Shown piece by piece: positions 37,337 through 48,600 of a stretch of DNA of 64,000 nucleotides. The first letter of the stretch is position 1. Each line of letters begins with the position of its first letter. This DNA is from Manihot esculenta. Lineage: Eukaryota > Streptophyta > Magnoliopsida > Malpighiales > Euphorbiaceae. Made by a program: the position numbers and the translations under genes. Location of the stretch: the NCBI RefSeq assembly GCF_001659605.2, contig NC_035161.2, forward strand, positions 30,985,691 to 31,049,690, read 5' to 3'. Under the pieces are notes generated by a model that did no database searches, was not told the origin of the DNA, and saw nothing but the letters and a program-made list of their open reading frames with translations.

Positions 37337-37613
37337 TTCGAGGGATTAGTTTCCTCCGCCTAAAGCTGCCATTCAGGCTAGTGCTCATTTCTAAGTTTGG
37401 GATGTGGGTGTAAAGAAGAAGAAGAGAATGATATTAATAATGGGTATTTTAGTCTTTTAACTAAGACTAACGGCGACTTTAATTGAAAATCTAACGGGAG
37501 GAACCAATGGCATAGTTTTTAAAAATCACAGTGACTAAATTGATGATTTTTTAAAACAGAGGGACGAAAGGTTACATTTCACTAAACCAGAGGGACTAAA
37601 TTATAGTTTATCC

Positions 37614-37909
37614 AAAAAATTAATAATTTAAAAATTATAAATAATTTAAAATTTAATTATTTAATTTAACAAATCAACCATAATATTAAATTTGTAATTT
37701 ACTAAATCAATTATTTAACACAGCAGTTAGCTGTCTTATTTGGCAAATTCTATTAAACTAAACACATATATAAATTATTCTGCCGCATATGTTTAACAAA
37801 TTCACCCCTACTGAATAAATAAAATCTCTCCCACTCCTGTTTAACAAAAAATTTTTCCCTCACATCTTTTTGATAAAAACCCCATTTTTATAATACTATC
37901 AGATGTAAT
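37614..37909. other. AT-rich spacer
   Basis: No gene seen between the LEA2-carrying transposon and the LINE tail. Confidence 0.4.
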
Positions 37910-38388
37910 TGTCTGACATACGGTGGGTCTCTGGATTGTGCTGGATACTTGAAGCCTCTTGTTGTTGTAGCTGGGGGTTCTGGCAGCCTTTTTCGTGTGA
38001 TTTGTGCATCACAGACTTAGCTCTTTTACTCTTTCATCTCTGGTTGCCTCCTCTCTTCTTATGGGTTTTGGTTAAATTCTCTGCTCGTTAATTTGTGATG
38101 GTTCTCGAATACCGCTTGGGTCTCTGGATTGTCGGTTGGTCTGTTCTTCATCTCCAGCGAGATGCATATTTGGCGGTGTCAGTTGGGCGGCAATATCAGT
38201 CGTATTGAAATCCTTGGCTGTCCACTATTTTGGATTTGGACTGTGTTTTTGGGTTTGGGTTTCTGTTCTATTATGCTGTGGATTAGGCTAAATGTGTGTT
38301 GGTTTGGTTTCTCTTGCCTTGATATGTATTATGTGCTATTACCCATTAGACTTTTTAATGCAATACTTTCATTGCAAAACAAAAAAAA
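37910..38388 (+). mobile_element. LINE 3' end just downstream of the receptor kinase stop codon
   Basis: T/G-rich sequence in LINE 3' style ends tttttaatgcaatactttc followed by attgcaaaac and a short A run (38381-38388). Only about 25 bp separate it from the stop codon of the minus-strand kinase gene at 38413, so it now supplies most of that gene's 3' flank. The 5' border is approximate and no target duplication was found. Confidence 0.5.
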
Positions 38389-38412
38389 GCTCAACTTCAG
38401 TGATGACAACCT

Positions 38413-41400
38413 CTATTGCTCATATGTTGTTGATGATACAGCAGAGGAATCTGAGAGTATAATTGGAGAAAACAAAACGGGTTTTGGTGGAATTTGCAAG
38501 GATTGTAGATTGCCTTCCAACATCTCTATCACCCTTGTCATTGATGGTCTATCTGACGGATTGGTTTGAATGCACCACAAGCCCACAATGACCATCCTTC
38601 TCACTGTCTCTCCTTCCTCAACTGTCATATTCTCATGAAGTGAACAGGTGTGTCCCAATTCAAGTTTCTTATAAATCCAATCCGGAAAATACATTTCACT
38701 GCTTTGAGATGCTTCGCCGACATTAATGTCATCTTTTCCTTCAAATAGTTCAAGAATCATCATTCCATAACTATACACATCAGACTTGTAAGAAACACGT
38801 CCGTAGCTTCTCATGAATACTTCTGGAGCTATATACCCAGCAGTCCCTTTTGCACCCAAGATTGACACTTTACTTTCCTTTCCCTTGCATAGCTTTGCAA
38901 GGCCGAAATCTGATATTTTTGGACAAAAATCATCATCCAGAAGAACATTTTGAGGTTTTATATCAAAATGCACAATCCTGGAATTGCAACCACAATGCAA
39001 GTACTCTAGACCTCTAGCAACGCCAATTGCGATCCCATATAATGTTTTCCAGTCTAAACAACAGTTTCTCTGCTCAGAACGTTGATTATATATGAACTTA
39101 TCTAGAGATCCATTTGACATGTACTCATATACCAAAGCTTTTTTATCCCTCTCGTAGCAAAACCCCAGAAGGATAACTATATTTACGTGGGATGTTCTAC
39201 TAATACTTGCAACTTCATTAATAAATTCTTCTCCATCACCCATGGATTTATTTAGGACTTTTACTGCAACAAAACGACCATCAGGTGACTTTCCTTTATA
39301 GACACCTCCAAATCCCCCTTCACCTAGCTTATCAGTGAATGACTTTGTCATTTTCTTTATTTCTGAATATGAATATCGCCTCGGCATGAGACGGTGATAG
39401 TTCATAATGAATGTCTCTATATTTTGTGCTTGTGTTTTATTCTTCCGTTGTAATGTCAGTGCCTTGCCACTCCAGAATCCTCGTCTTCTGAAACAATAGT
39501 ACCATCCCAAGAAAATGGTCAGAACAGTGATAGCTGCTATGGCAAGTCCTGGAATGGAACAAAATATTACTCAGACTTTTTCCTTTGTAGGCTACTAATC
39601 TGGCTTAGAATTATTGAAATTCTGAAAATGCGTCTTTAGAAGGGCATAATCTTTTACCTATTCCAAGTACAACTTTATTATATTTGCCGGCTGGCCCTGC
39701 AAGCATCATGAGATCCGAAAACATTAACTAATACATGAATGTCGATATCTTTCAATTTGGACATATTTCTGAAACAAAAAATTATCCATCCACTTCAATG
39801 GAATGACCAAAACAAAAAAACGAGGTTATAGTCAGCATCGAAAGAAATGCATGAAATGAAGATCATGTATGATTTTTAAAATGTACGCTTCCTTGAAAGT
39901 CAACTAGATTTTTTTTCTAAATCGAAGTATTCATATAGTTTATATTTGTAGAATTCGATTAACTAGATTCTTACGGCAAGAAACGTGCAACTGCAAGCAG
40001 CTGATTGGTATTTATTACTCATCATGTGTCTAATTGTGCATCATACAGAATAGTTTGCCATTGTTGAGATATTCTTCCTTATGTGAATCCTATAATATGT
40101 ATCACAAATTAGGGTCTTAGAAATTAGCCTAGAATCTGTACTCTGTACTTCCTAATTTGATTCATAATAATTTGTGTAAATCCCTAATCAAGCTTTCAAA
40201 TTTTTACTTCACAAATTCCTTCTTCGCTTTTTTTTTTTTGGCATTTCCTGAATCTATAATTAGTTGTCGCTAGATTTACACTATAATAATTGGCCCGATG
40301 AGAAAGTTGATTGGAGAGAACAGCTGGAAAATGTCACCAGAAAGGATCCCACGCCCCGGTGTGTGAGAAAGACACTGCCATTGTGAAGACTCTCACTCAA
40401 CGGCAATGGGAACTACCAAGGAAAAGTAGGTCGGTGGATGGGTTATCCTCTGGGCCAGACAATATCAATCACCGTATGGAAATAGCCAAGGAAAATACGT
40501 ATCAATACGAGTATTAATTTTTTGTTATTGATTATGTACAAGTATGGATAAAAGTATTTATTTTTACACATCTCTATATATAATTAATAGCTGAAAAAAT
40601 TAATGCTCGAGTACAATATTTTTTTAATCTCTCCCTTCCAAATTCGCCTATAAGCTAACACCCTCGAGAAACACTATATCTATTTTCTCTCCAGAGAAAT
40701 CATGCGAATGTTATTTGGCTTAGCTCCAATACCATAATAAACAAAGTTTTTGAGAGAAAAATCTGTCTATTTCTCATATATATTTAATTAAATACATAGG
40801 ACTATTTATATAAATGAAAGAATCCTAAAATAGGCAACTAGTGATTATAGTATATAATCCTCAATCAGCTCCTAAATGATTACCTACATCATTTTCTAAT
40901 TAAGTATACAACTTTCATTAATGGGATTCTAAACCTTCATCTACGAGATTCTAATAGATATTGACCAAGCAAGATAATTGATCTCATCAAAGTTTATCAA
41001 AGTTTATAAGAAAAGAAGGTTATTCTGATACTCAAGTTAACTTTAGTAGTTATTTTCTTTCCTTCAACTATCTAAAAAAATACAAGCAAAAATAAATTTA
41101 ATATTATAACAGAGAATCCAAGTAACGAAACTCAAAACTAAAACTCGTAACTAGTCAGGTTAGAGGTGCGATATGGAGAAAACGTCGGAAAGCATAGCTG
41201 GAAAAGGTTGTCGGCGATGAACTCACGCCTACATGTGGGGAACGTCGAAGGGTTGTAACGGTGCATGAAGCCACGCACAACACTGGATTGAATTGGCTGT
41301 CATGTTGTAATGGGCTAGAGTTTATGTCATGTTCAGCCCAACCACCTGAAGAGGATAGAATTGGCTGAAGTTTTCAATGGAAGTGTGACTTAATTAGCTT

Positions 41401-43696
41401 TGAAGTAAAATTGATGCGGTCAACAGTAGGAAGAAAAGTGTTAGAGAAGAGAGAAAACAGAATGGAGAAGAGAAGAGAGCGGAGCGGTGGCGAAGTGTGT
41501 CACTTTACTTTGATGACACCTCTATTTATAGTTTTTTATTTTTGTTTCATTTTCTTTAGATTTTGGTCGTAATTGGCAAGGTCACTTTGAAGATATGGGT
41601 TATTATTTTGTTCGATGTCTGTTTTCTTCCCTTATCCGAGGTTGCTGCATCACTGTATAGATTTTAGCTGTGGCTGTCATTGTTGACGGGATGCTAGGAG
41701 TCGGTGAGTATCGGCACCCAAGTACTGAGTTGCTCCTTAAGGTGACTCCTTGGCTGTACAAGACTGGAATGCCAAAACATTGAATATAAAGACTTGATTA
41801 GCTGTGGTTTGTTGGTTGTTGACTGGTTGCAGTCCGTCTCTGCTTTTTTTGTTTGCTTTTTTATTTTTATTTTTACTGTTGAAAAGACATTTAAGGTGAT
41901 TGCATGCTTCTTAGATTTGATGGTGTTGGTGTGGTTGGATGCTGAAATTTTGGTCTGTTTATTGTCCTCCTTATAGTGGGTGTTGCAATTGCTGATAATG
42001 GGTTACAGTGGATTGCGATGTCTGTGTCGATTTCGCTGTACCTATTCACTGTGAAATTTTGATGGCGATACTATTACATCATCCTAAGGCCATTTCTTTC
42101 CGCCTATCGCTTCTTATATTTCTGGTGTCTTGCCTAGATTGATTTGGACTAATTTAATTTAGCTATAAGTTGGATTTTATGTTCTAATGCTAGATTTAGT
42201 TGATTTTTTATTTTTCTTAAAATGTAACGTCTTTATACATTTTAATCGCAAATGCTTTTGCATTGATATAAAAAAAAAAAAATTGATGTGGTCAAAATAC
42301 GACCCATTGCAAATGACGTATGCTAGTACTAGACAAGCAGTAAGTTTTGACAATGATATTTATATTAATTTAGAAAATATTTAAAAATCAAAATCTTCCA
42401 GTAAACAGTCAAATTAATAATATAATTAAATAGGAAGAACTTTTTACCACTGGTCCAAGGAGAAAATAAAAATTACTCAAAAAAAGATTTAATAAATTAA
42501 AATTATTTTCAAGACGGTGAAATTTTAAGTTTGAGTAAAAAGTAATTATAAAAAAAAAAAATCTTTTGCAATATCCTTGAATTAATTCCCAGTTCACATT
42601 ATGTGCAATTAATTTGAGTTTTTCACCTAAAAAAAAATATAATAAGAGAAAATTTTCTTCTAGTTTGAATAACTAAACAATTTTCTGAGCAAATAGAGTC
42701 TACATTGTAAACTTTGTTATCTTGTTAGCTAGTGATTATAGTAGCATCTTGATGGTGAAAAATAAATAAATTACATACTCATCTATGTTTTTAAGCTTAA
42801 GATTTTAATTTGAAGGATTTTTATTTAGATAATTCTAATCTTAAGCATTGTAACGAGTGATATTCCGAGAAAAAAAACGAAGAAAATTAGGACGACGCAC
42901 CTGATGATTCGGGTTGATTTGCTGTAGATCCTCTACAACTGAATTGCTCAGGCTGATCAGCGCAATAACAAACGAATGAACTAGTAGTCGTATTATAACC
43001 GCACATTCCTTTGGACAAATTACACGTCTCGCAAACGGCATTATTCACATCCCACTGCAACCCAAAGCCCTGTTCCAGCGCTGTAACCAAATTCCCCTCT
43101 GTTGGACTTCTCTCCACAGGCGCAATGGCTGATTGAGTTGCAGGAACAATAACCCTATTTTCACACAAATTCAAGAGGCCGATTATTGTAGAATTGAAGT
43201 TTCCAAGGTCAACTTCCCTTGTTACATAGAAACCTCTCTGTTCAGTGTTGTTTAACGTACAGTTAAACTGATTGGAAAACCCTATAACTCCCGGAAACGG
43301 AATTGAAAGCATGGGGCAGCCATAGTATAGAGTTACATCCTGAGCATCGGAAGCGTAATTGAAAAAGGAATCCAAGGTGGTGTTGATAAGGAGGTCTGGA
43401 CAGATGTCTCCTATGTAATCTTCTCTAGCAAGCTTCAAATTATGTGTGTCGCTATCAATTTCAAGCACTTGGTAAGTTAAATTCTGGATGGTGATTAGTG
43501 CCGCTTCATCGGTGCAATTCAGCCAGAACTTTGGGTGGCCGCAATAGTCAGGTTGGTCAGATCTCCAGAAAGGATAGCCAATGTTTGTAATGTTTCCGCA
43601 ATCAAATTTCGCGCTGCAGTTCTGATATCGCTCATCGGTGGAAGACACAAAAGGAGAGCAGACGAAGGTTATGGTTAGGATGAAAATCAAAGACAT
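38413..43696 (-). CDS. LRK10L/PR5K-type receptor-like protein kinase
   Basis: Three exons (43696-42901, 39696-39658, 39548-38413) join in frame to 656 residues. A signal peptide (about 1-19) precedes a cysteine-rich ectodomain with a GUB_WAK-type block (CGNITNIGYPFWRSDQPDYCG, about 30-50) and a C-terminal WAK-associated block (LQWDVNNAVCETCNLSKGMCGYN). The membrane segment spans exons 2 and 3 (KVVLGIG, then LAIAAITVLTIFLGW). The kinase has GEGGFGGVYKGK (about 354), VAVKVLN, HFDIKPQNVLL, DFGLAKL and YIAPEVF. HFD replaces HRD, so it is a non-RD kinase, as in the Lr10/PR5K group linked to wall sensing and immunity. The ligand is unknown. I chose the ATG at 43696, because the upstream in-frame codon is GTG. 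Intron 1 (3.2 kb) is swollen by retroelement remnants. Confidence 0.92.
40640..41060 (-). mobile_element. possible Copia-type LTR remnant in the kinase intron
   Basis: On the minus strand the piece ends ttattatggtattggagc, close to the tggtatcagagc primer-binding site that follows Copia LTRs, after an LTR-like AT-rich body with a tataaatag-type element. The far border is not defined, and neither a second LTR nor coding sequence was seen. Confidence 0.35.
41424..42281 (+). mobile_element. 5'-truncated LINE with target duplication in the kinase intron
   Basis: The element ends with cgcaaatgcttttgcattgata and 12 A (42270-42281). The flanks aaaattgatgcggtcaa (41407-41423) and aaaattgatgtggtcaa (about 42278-42294) differ at one base and form the target duplication. 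It lies antisense to the receptor kinase gene, in intron 1. No reverse transcriptase domain remains. Confidence 0.75.
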
Positions 43697-44860
43697 GTTT
43701 GGGAAGAGATGAAGTTCCAGTTTCACAGGAACATAGCGAGATGGATATAGTAGTTTACATATAACAGAAGAAGAAGGAAGAGGAAATCAAACTTGACGTT
43801 GATGAACTGGGCTGCAATTGACAAAGTGAAGAAGAAGAGGAAGAAATTTTGCAAAGGAAGCTTCTACAGGAACGGTATAAAAATTGGCTATCAAATCCAA
43901 ATTTAGAGTTGAAATTGGAAATAATATTTGCAGTGGTCACTAAGCAGCATAATTATTTTCCAAGCTTTTGTTGCAGGAAAAATTAAAACTCGGTACGCGG
44001 AAGCTATAGGGCATTGAATAGTCAAAATATAACACCCACTTAGAAAATTCAGCAAAATCTTACATTAAAATGTATTTTTAAGAACTTCAAGATATATATT
44101 ATAATGATTTTATAATTCTGAAACCAATTAAGTCAGGAAACTGAGACTCACGTTTTAGATATTTTAATCTAATTTTTCAAATATGATTACGACTTCTTTG
44201 TATAATTTTTCAAATATTTCAAACATATCTAATAAGTCGTCTGTTACAAATTATGCGAATATTAAAATTTTTAATATTATTATTGTATAATATTGTTTTA
44301 TAAAATAATATTTTTTTATATAAATTCACTGTTTATTAAGAGAAGTAAAATAATTTTTAAAAAATTTTAAATTTAATTATAAATTTTTTTAAAAATATTT
44401 TAATATTTATTATTATATATTATTAATATTTAATAATAAATTCTATTTAAGATATTATATTCTTAAAAAATAAAATTTATTAAATTACAACGTTGGTGGA
44501 TTGGCAATGATAGTATAGGAGCATCACTAATTTCATCATTTTGTGATGAATGGAATTGTCGAATACTAATTTCAAAGAGATGGACGGTGCGTTTTTCGTA
44601 TGGGTTTTGTGGGGCTTATTGGACAATTTATCAATTAAATTTCTAGATTCATTAGAAAACTTTGCACTTTTTTATGACAAAATTCAATTTCCTTTTATTA
44701 ATTTTTCATTTGAAATAAAAAATTTAATTTAATTAATTTTTTTTTTCTAACAGTTCATCTCAACGTTAGATAAGAATTTGATTAGTGAAGTTCTTAATGT
44801 TAACATTAATGAAGTGCAATTAAGTTGGAAGCCTAGATAGGGCAGCCACAGTATCCGGGT
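43697..44860. other. promoter side of the receptor kinase and AT-rich spacer
   Basis: The first 300 bp should carry the kinase promoter. The rest is AT-rich, without gene or defined repeat. A 60-codon frame at 44550-44732 (+) shows no resemblance to a known protein. Confidence 0.4.
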
Positions 44861-45690
44861 CAATTGGATTTGGACCCCAACGCCTCTGAACTAGATGATT
44901 CCAATGTCAAAATCCTCTTCATTATCATGGATACTAGGCAATTGTCAAATGGATAATTGATTTCGATAAAATTGTCTTTGAGAGCAGCAATTGACGTATC
45001 AAGGTCCTGGAAGCTTTCATTTACGTTGCTCACTTTCATTTCGCGTTCTGCACGCATTGCATCTCCTAAAGTGGGTCATGTGTTCTAGGGGATTTGGAGA
45101 AACCAAAGGAAAATCAAGCTGAAGATCACTTAGTTGAACAGCCAATGATGATAAACCAAAACTGTTTCAAGTCTTACCCAGATGTGCTGAAGGCCCTGAT
45201 ATCAACATAAAGCCTCCTCAAGTAACATCTAGGCCGATGCAAAATAAAGAACATAAGCCTAGAAGCCTTGAATTTCAACCATATCACGAGTAATGAATCC
45301 ATTCTTCTTTATCACTGTAAATGACCATAGGCAAGAAGTCTTTGATGCCCAAGACCTACTAATCACCTGTATACTCTGTGTTTCCTAAAACTACCGAGAG
45401 AAGTTAAAACTATAAAGCTTTTAAAACGTGATAGTGATATTACATACAATATATTCATCTTCAATGAGAACCTGCTTTTACAGGAGAGTTAACATGCAAG
45501 ATTTAGCTTAATTTGATTCGGGTTCTAAAGATACATACAGATACGACATTTATGTAAAAAATAAAAAATTACACTCAAGACTTCTTTGTACGAAATTTGA
45601 TGCATGTTACAAAAGCAAGAGTGAAAAATAAATTACCTCCTCAAGTGGACCTACACATTTTATTGAAGAAGAAGCTCTTAGTATAAGCAA
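44861..45690. other. unassigned, includes a short open frame on minus and the hydrolase 3' flank
   Basis: The frame at 45057-44860 (minus, 65 codons) is charged and helical-looking (SNVNESFQDLDTSIAALKDN) and could be a retroelement gag scrap, but there is no firm family match. The 3' untranslated region of the hydrolase gene lies at the right end. Confidence 0.3.
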
Positions 45691-48600
45691 TCACCAGACC
45701 ATGCCTTTACTTCTCCTAAATCTATCAACACGGTCGGTGCTCATCCGTGACTTTTCAGGTTTATTTGGCTTCTTGGATTTCTCAAGCCTACTATCTAAAC
45801 TATTTCTAGAGACTTCTGGAAGGTCAGGAACCAATTCAAAAGTATCTGATGTTCCACTCTCAGACGGTTTGTTCTCATTTTCCAACTCTACTGTTGTTTT
45901 CTTAGAACCATTTGGAGCTGTTTTTGATTTGCCTATTGTCAACACAAACTTCTTCAGATGTTTGATGAACTCTGGATAAAGCTCAAGATTGCAATGTCCA
46001 CCACCACTTATCCATAATGGTTCATACTTCTCCTTGCAAAGCTCCCAAAGCTGCTTCCCATGGGAGCAATCAACAACTTCATCTGCTGTTCCCTGGGAAA
46101 GAAGAAAAAAAGAAAGCATCATAATCACAATGTCCCTAATTCACTTCAATAATATTGTCAAAATAATTAGTATTTGAGGGCGGAATCTGAGAGTATCAGA
46201 TGAATATTGTAGAAATATAAAAATGCCAACACAAAATATAAAGCGAACAATAACAACAATGACGAAGTATGGATTTTGACATTATATTCACGCCAAAGAT
46301 GCATCCCAAATTTACCATTAAAACATCTTTTTTAGATGGGAAAATTATTTTTTAGTCCTCAAAGTTGACGTAATTAATACTTCTGTCTCTCTATTTTGAC
46401 TATCCAACACTTAAATCTCTCACTTTCTATTCCATCCAAACTCATAATCCTTCTGTCCAAAATAACCGTTTGATCAAAGAGTCTAAGGTGAGAGGTGACA
46501 TTTTTTTCCAAAAATACTTTTAATAAACTTGTTCCTCTTTTGATTTCCATCTCTCCGACATCGTTGATTCTCCTTTTTTTTTTCTTCCTCATATCTTTCT
46601 TCTCTCTCATAGTTTCTCTATTTCCTTTCGGCCATTGTTGTGAATCATCATTGATAAGAATAATGTCTATATCAATATCAAGTGGGTCTGCTAAATAATG
46701 GGATGGAACATGGAAGAATGTGAACTCCAGATGTGTCAAAACCTTACAGCAAGACATTGATTTTTGCAAAGTTCATTTCCTACTATCAATATCTCTAGTT
46801 TTCTGTTGAAAATAGCAGGACATGGTTATAGGTCAGAAAATCAAAACAGTTCTATAGAGGTTGAATAAACTGTTTGACAGACAACTTATATGATAACTAC
46901 GAGCAATGAGAATTCCTGCAATTAAAAGGGAGTCATATCAAACCCATTGCCCACTCCAATAAGTTGTAGACAATATACTGATTCAGTACTTCATTTTGAC
47001 AAAAACAAATCCACCATGGAGTTAAATATTGACAATAAATTAGCCTGATTAAAAGCACGAAAGAAGCATGTAGGATTTACACTGAGCACACCAAGAGGAT
47101 TGTGCTATAGATGTGGCGATATTACATGACAACAAAAAGGACAGCTATCATGTAAATTACTTAAATCAGTTAGGAATTCACGTACACCTCAATTCCCACC
47201 CCCAAAAACTGAAAAACAACACAATTAGAAATCAATGAATTACTTGTATGGTTGCTAAGACGCCACAGGGACCACCTTCATGCTGCACTAAGCACATAGA
47301 TGTTTCTGGATCAGCACTAAACCTATAGGAATATTTAACATGATATTAGCCATTTACAGCTTAAATATGATGATTTAAAAAACAGCAGACAGAGAGAGCA
47401 CGAGAGAGAAGAAGAAGTTTTGATAGAAACAAAGAGAGAAGTTTCAACAAAGAGAGAGCGCGCGAGAGACGGAGAAGAGGGATAGGTTTCGTGATTTTGA
47501 AATCATGAGTCTTTAGATAGGGTCAATTTTGTTAATTCACGTGTCCCACACGGCTATTTTGGATGGAAGGACTATGAGTTTGGATGGAGTAGAAAGTAAG
47601 GACCTAAGCGTTGGATCGTCAAAATAGAGGGACATAAGTGTTAATTACGTTAAACCTCGGGGACTAAAAAGTAATTTTTCATTTTTAGATATGTATCATG
47701 CATGCCATAATGCCACTTGGATTTCTAATTTACCATTTCATTAATACCAAGAACAGCTAAGCAGATCTAAATTGATTTTAGATCACCACCAGGGGCAGGA
47801 GCACAATAGCTCAAAAGAGCTCTTCTTTTCCTACATTCCTAGCTCAAATAATATATGTTTCAGGTTGTAACTCCAACCAGAAATTCTTCACATTTTCAAT
47901 ACTTCAAAAGAGTTTGTGTATTAGTATCTCCTTAAGGCTATAAGACAAGTATTAAAGTTTGCCAATATTTAAATATATAAAACCATAAAGTAAAACAAGA
48001 ACACCTAGAAATAATTGACAAGTCATCCTGCATTCTATCAGCCAACTTGGTGCATAAAATTATGTCCTGAGCAGCCCAAACAAGGAGACAAATGAAGACA
48101 AGGGAAACAATACTTACATGAATTATCAGAACAGGACAGTTCACCATACCGATTTTGTCAATGTTCTGAAAAGAAGTAATATAAGTTCTCATATGCAGAA
48201 TAAAGCAGAAATATACAATAGAATTTAATTGCTCTCACAAACATTACCTTGTAAATGTCAAACCAGTACGTCCTCTTGACTGGATATAATACCCTCATTC
48301 CAGACAAAATTGGGCTATGTAGAACCACACCTCTCAAGTTTGTTAACTGTGAAGCAAGATCAACAGTAGGTCCACTACCAACAGACTGACCATACAGTAT
48401 TAATTGCTCATCTTTCACCCCGTACTGTTCTCTGAGGCAATTATATGCAGCCTCTATATCCGCATATGTATTACATTCAGTTGGCTGTTTCAGAAGAACA
48501 GAGATTGTTAAGAGCAGTGTCAGATAATTCCAAAGGAACACTGGAAATTGTATATCAACTCCAAAGTATGCAGAGATGTCTAACTCCAAACTAGCATAGG

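Larger units (their letters stand above)
35986..37613. mobile_element. Mutator-like element carrying a host gene fragment (Pack-MULE-like)
   Basis: Terminal inverted repeats of about 180 bp pair 35986-36195 with 37443-37613. Shared blocks include ctatgccatt, cccgttagattttca and agttaaaagactaaaata. Between them lies a GC-rich LEA2-family gene fragment on the minus strand and no transposase. The outermost right end (ggactaaattatagtttatc) has no clear partner on the left, so the left end may be truncated or rearranged by the 30-bp repeats. A 9-bp target duplication was not found. Confidence 0.7.

Noticed and set aside
43697..43726. Ten extra codons before the receptor kinase ATG
   Set aside because: The upstream codon is GTG, and the ATG at 43696 begins a good signal peptide.
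45691..46128. Start of the hydrolase C-terminal exon at the upstream codon of the open frame
   Set aside because: The 12 leading codons are intron sequence; the acceptor at 46093-46094 and conserved GTADEVVD fix the border at 46092.
46374..46769. 131-codon minus frame in the Pack-MULE as part of a second gene
   Set aside because: Its left half is the inverted repeat end itself. A stretch near 46700 reading [15 protein letters not shown] might be another captured piece, but I could not place it in a family.
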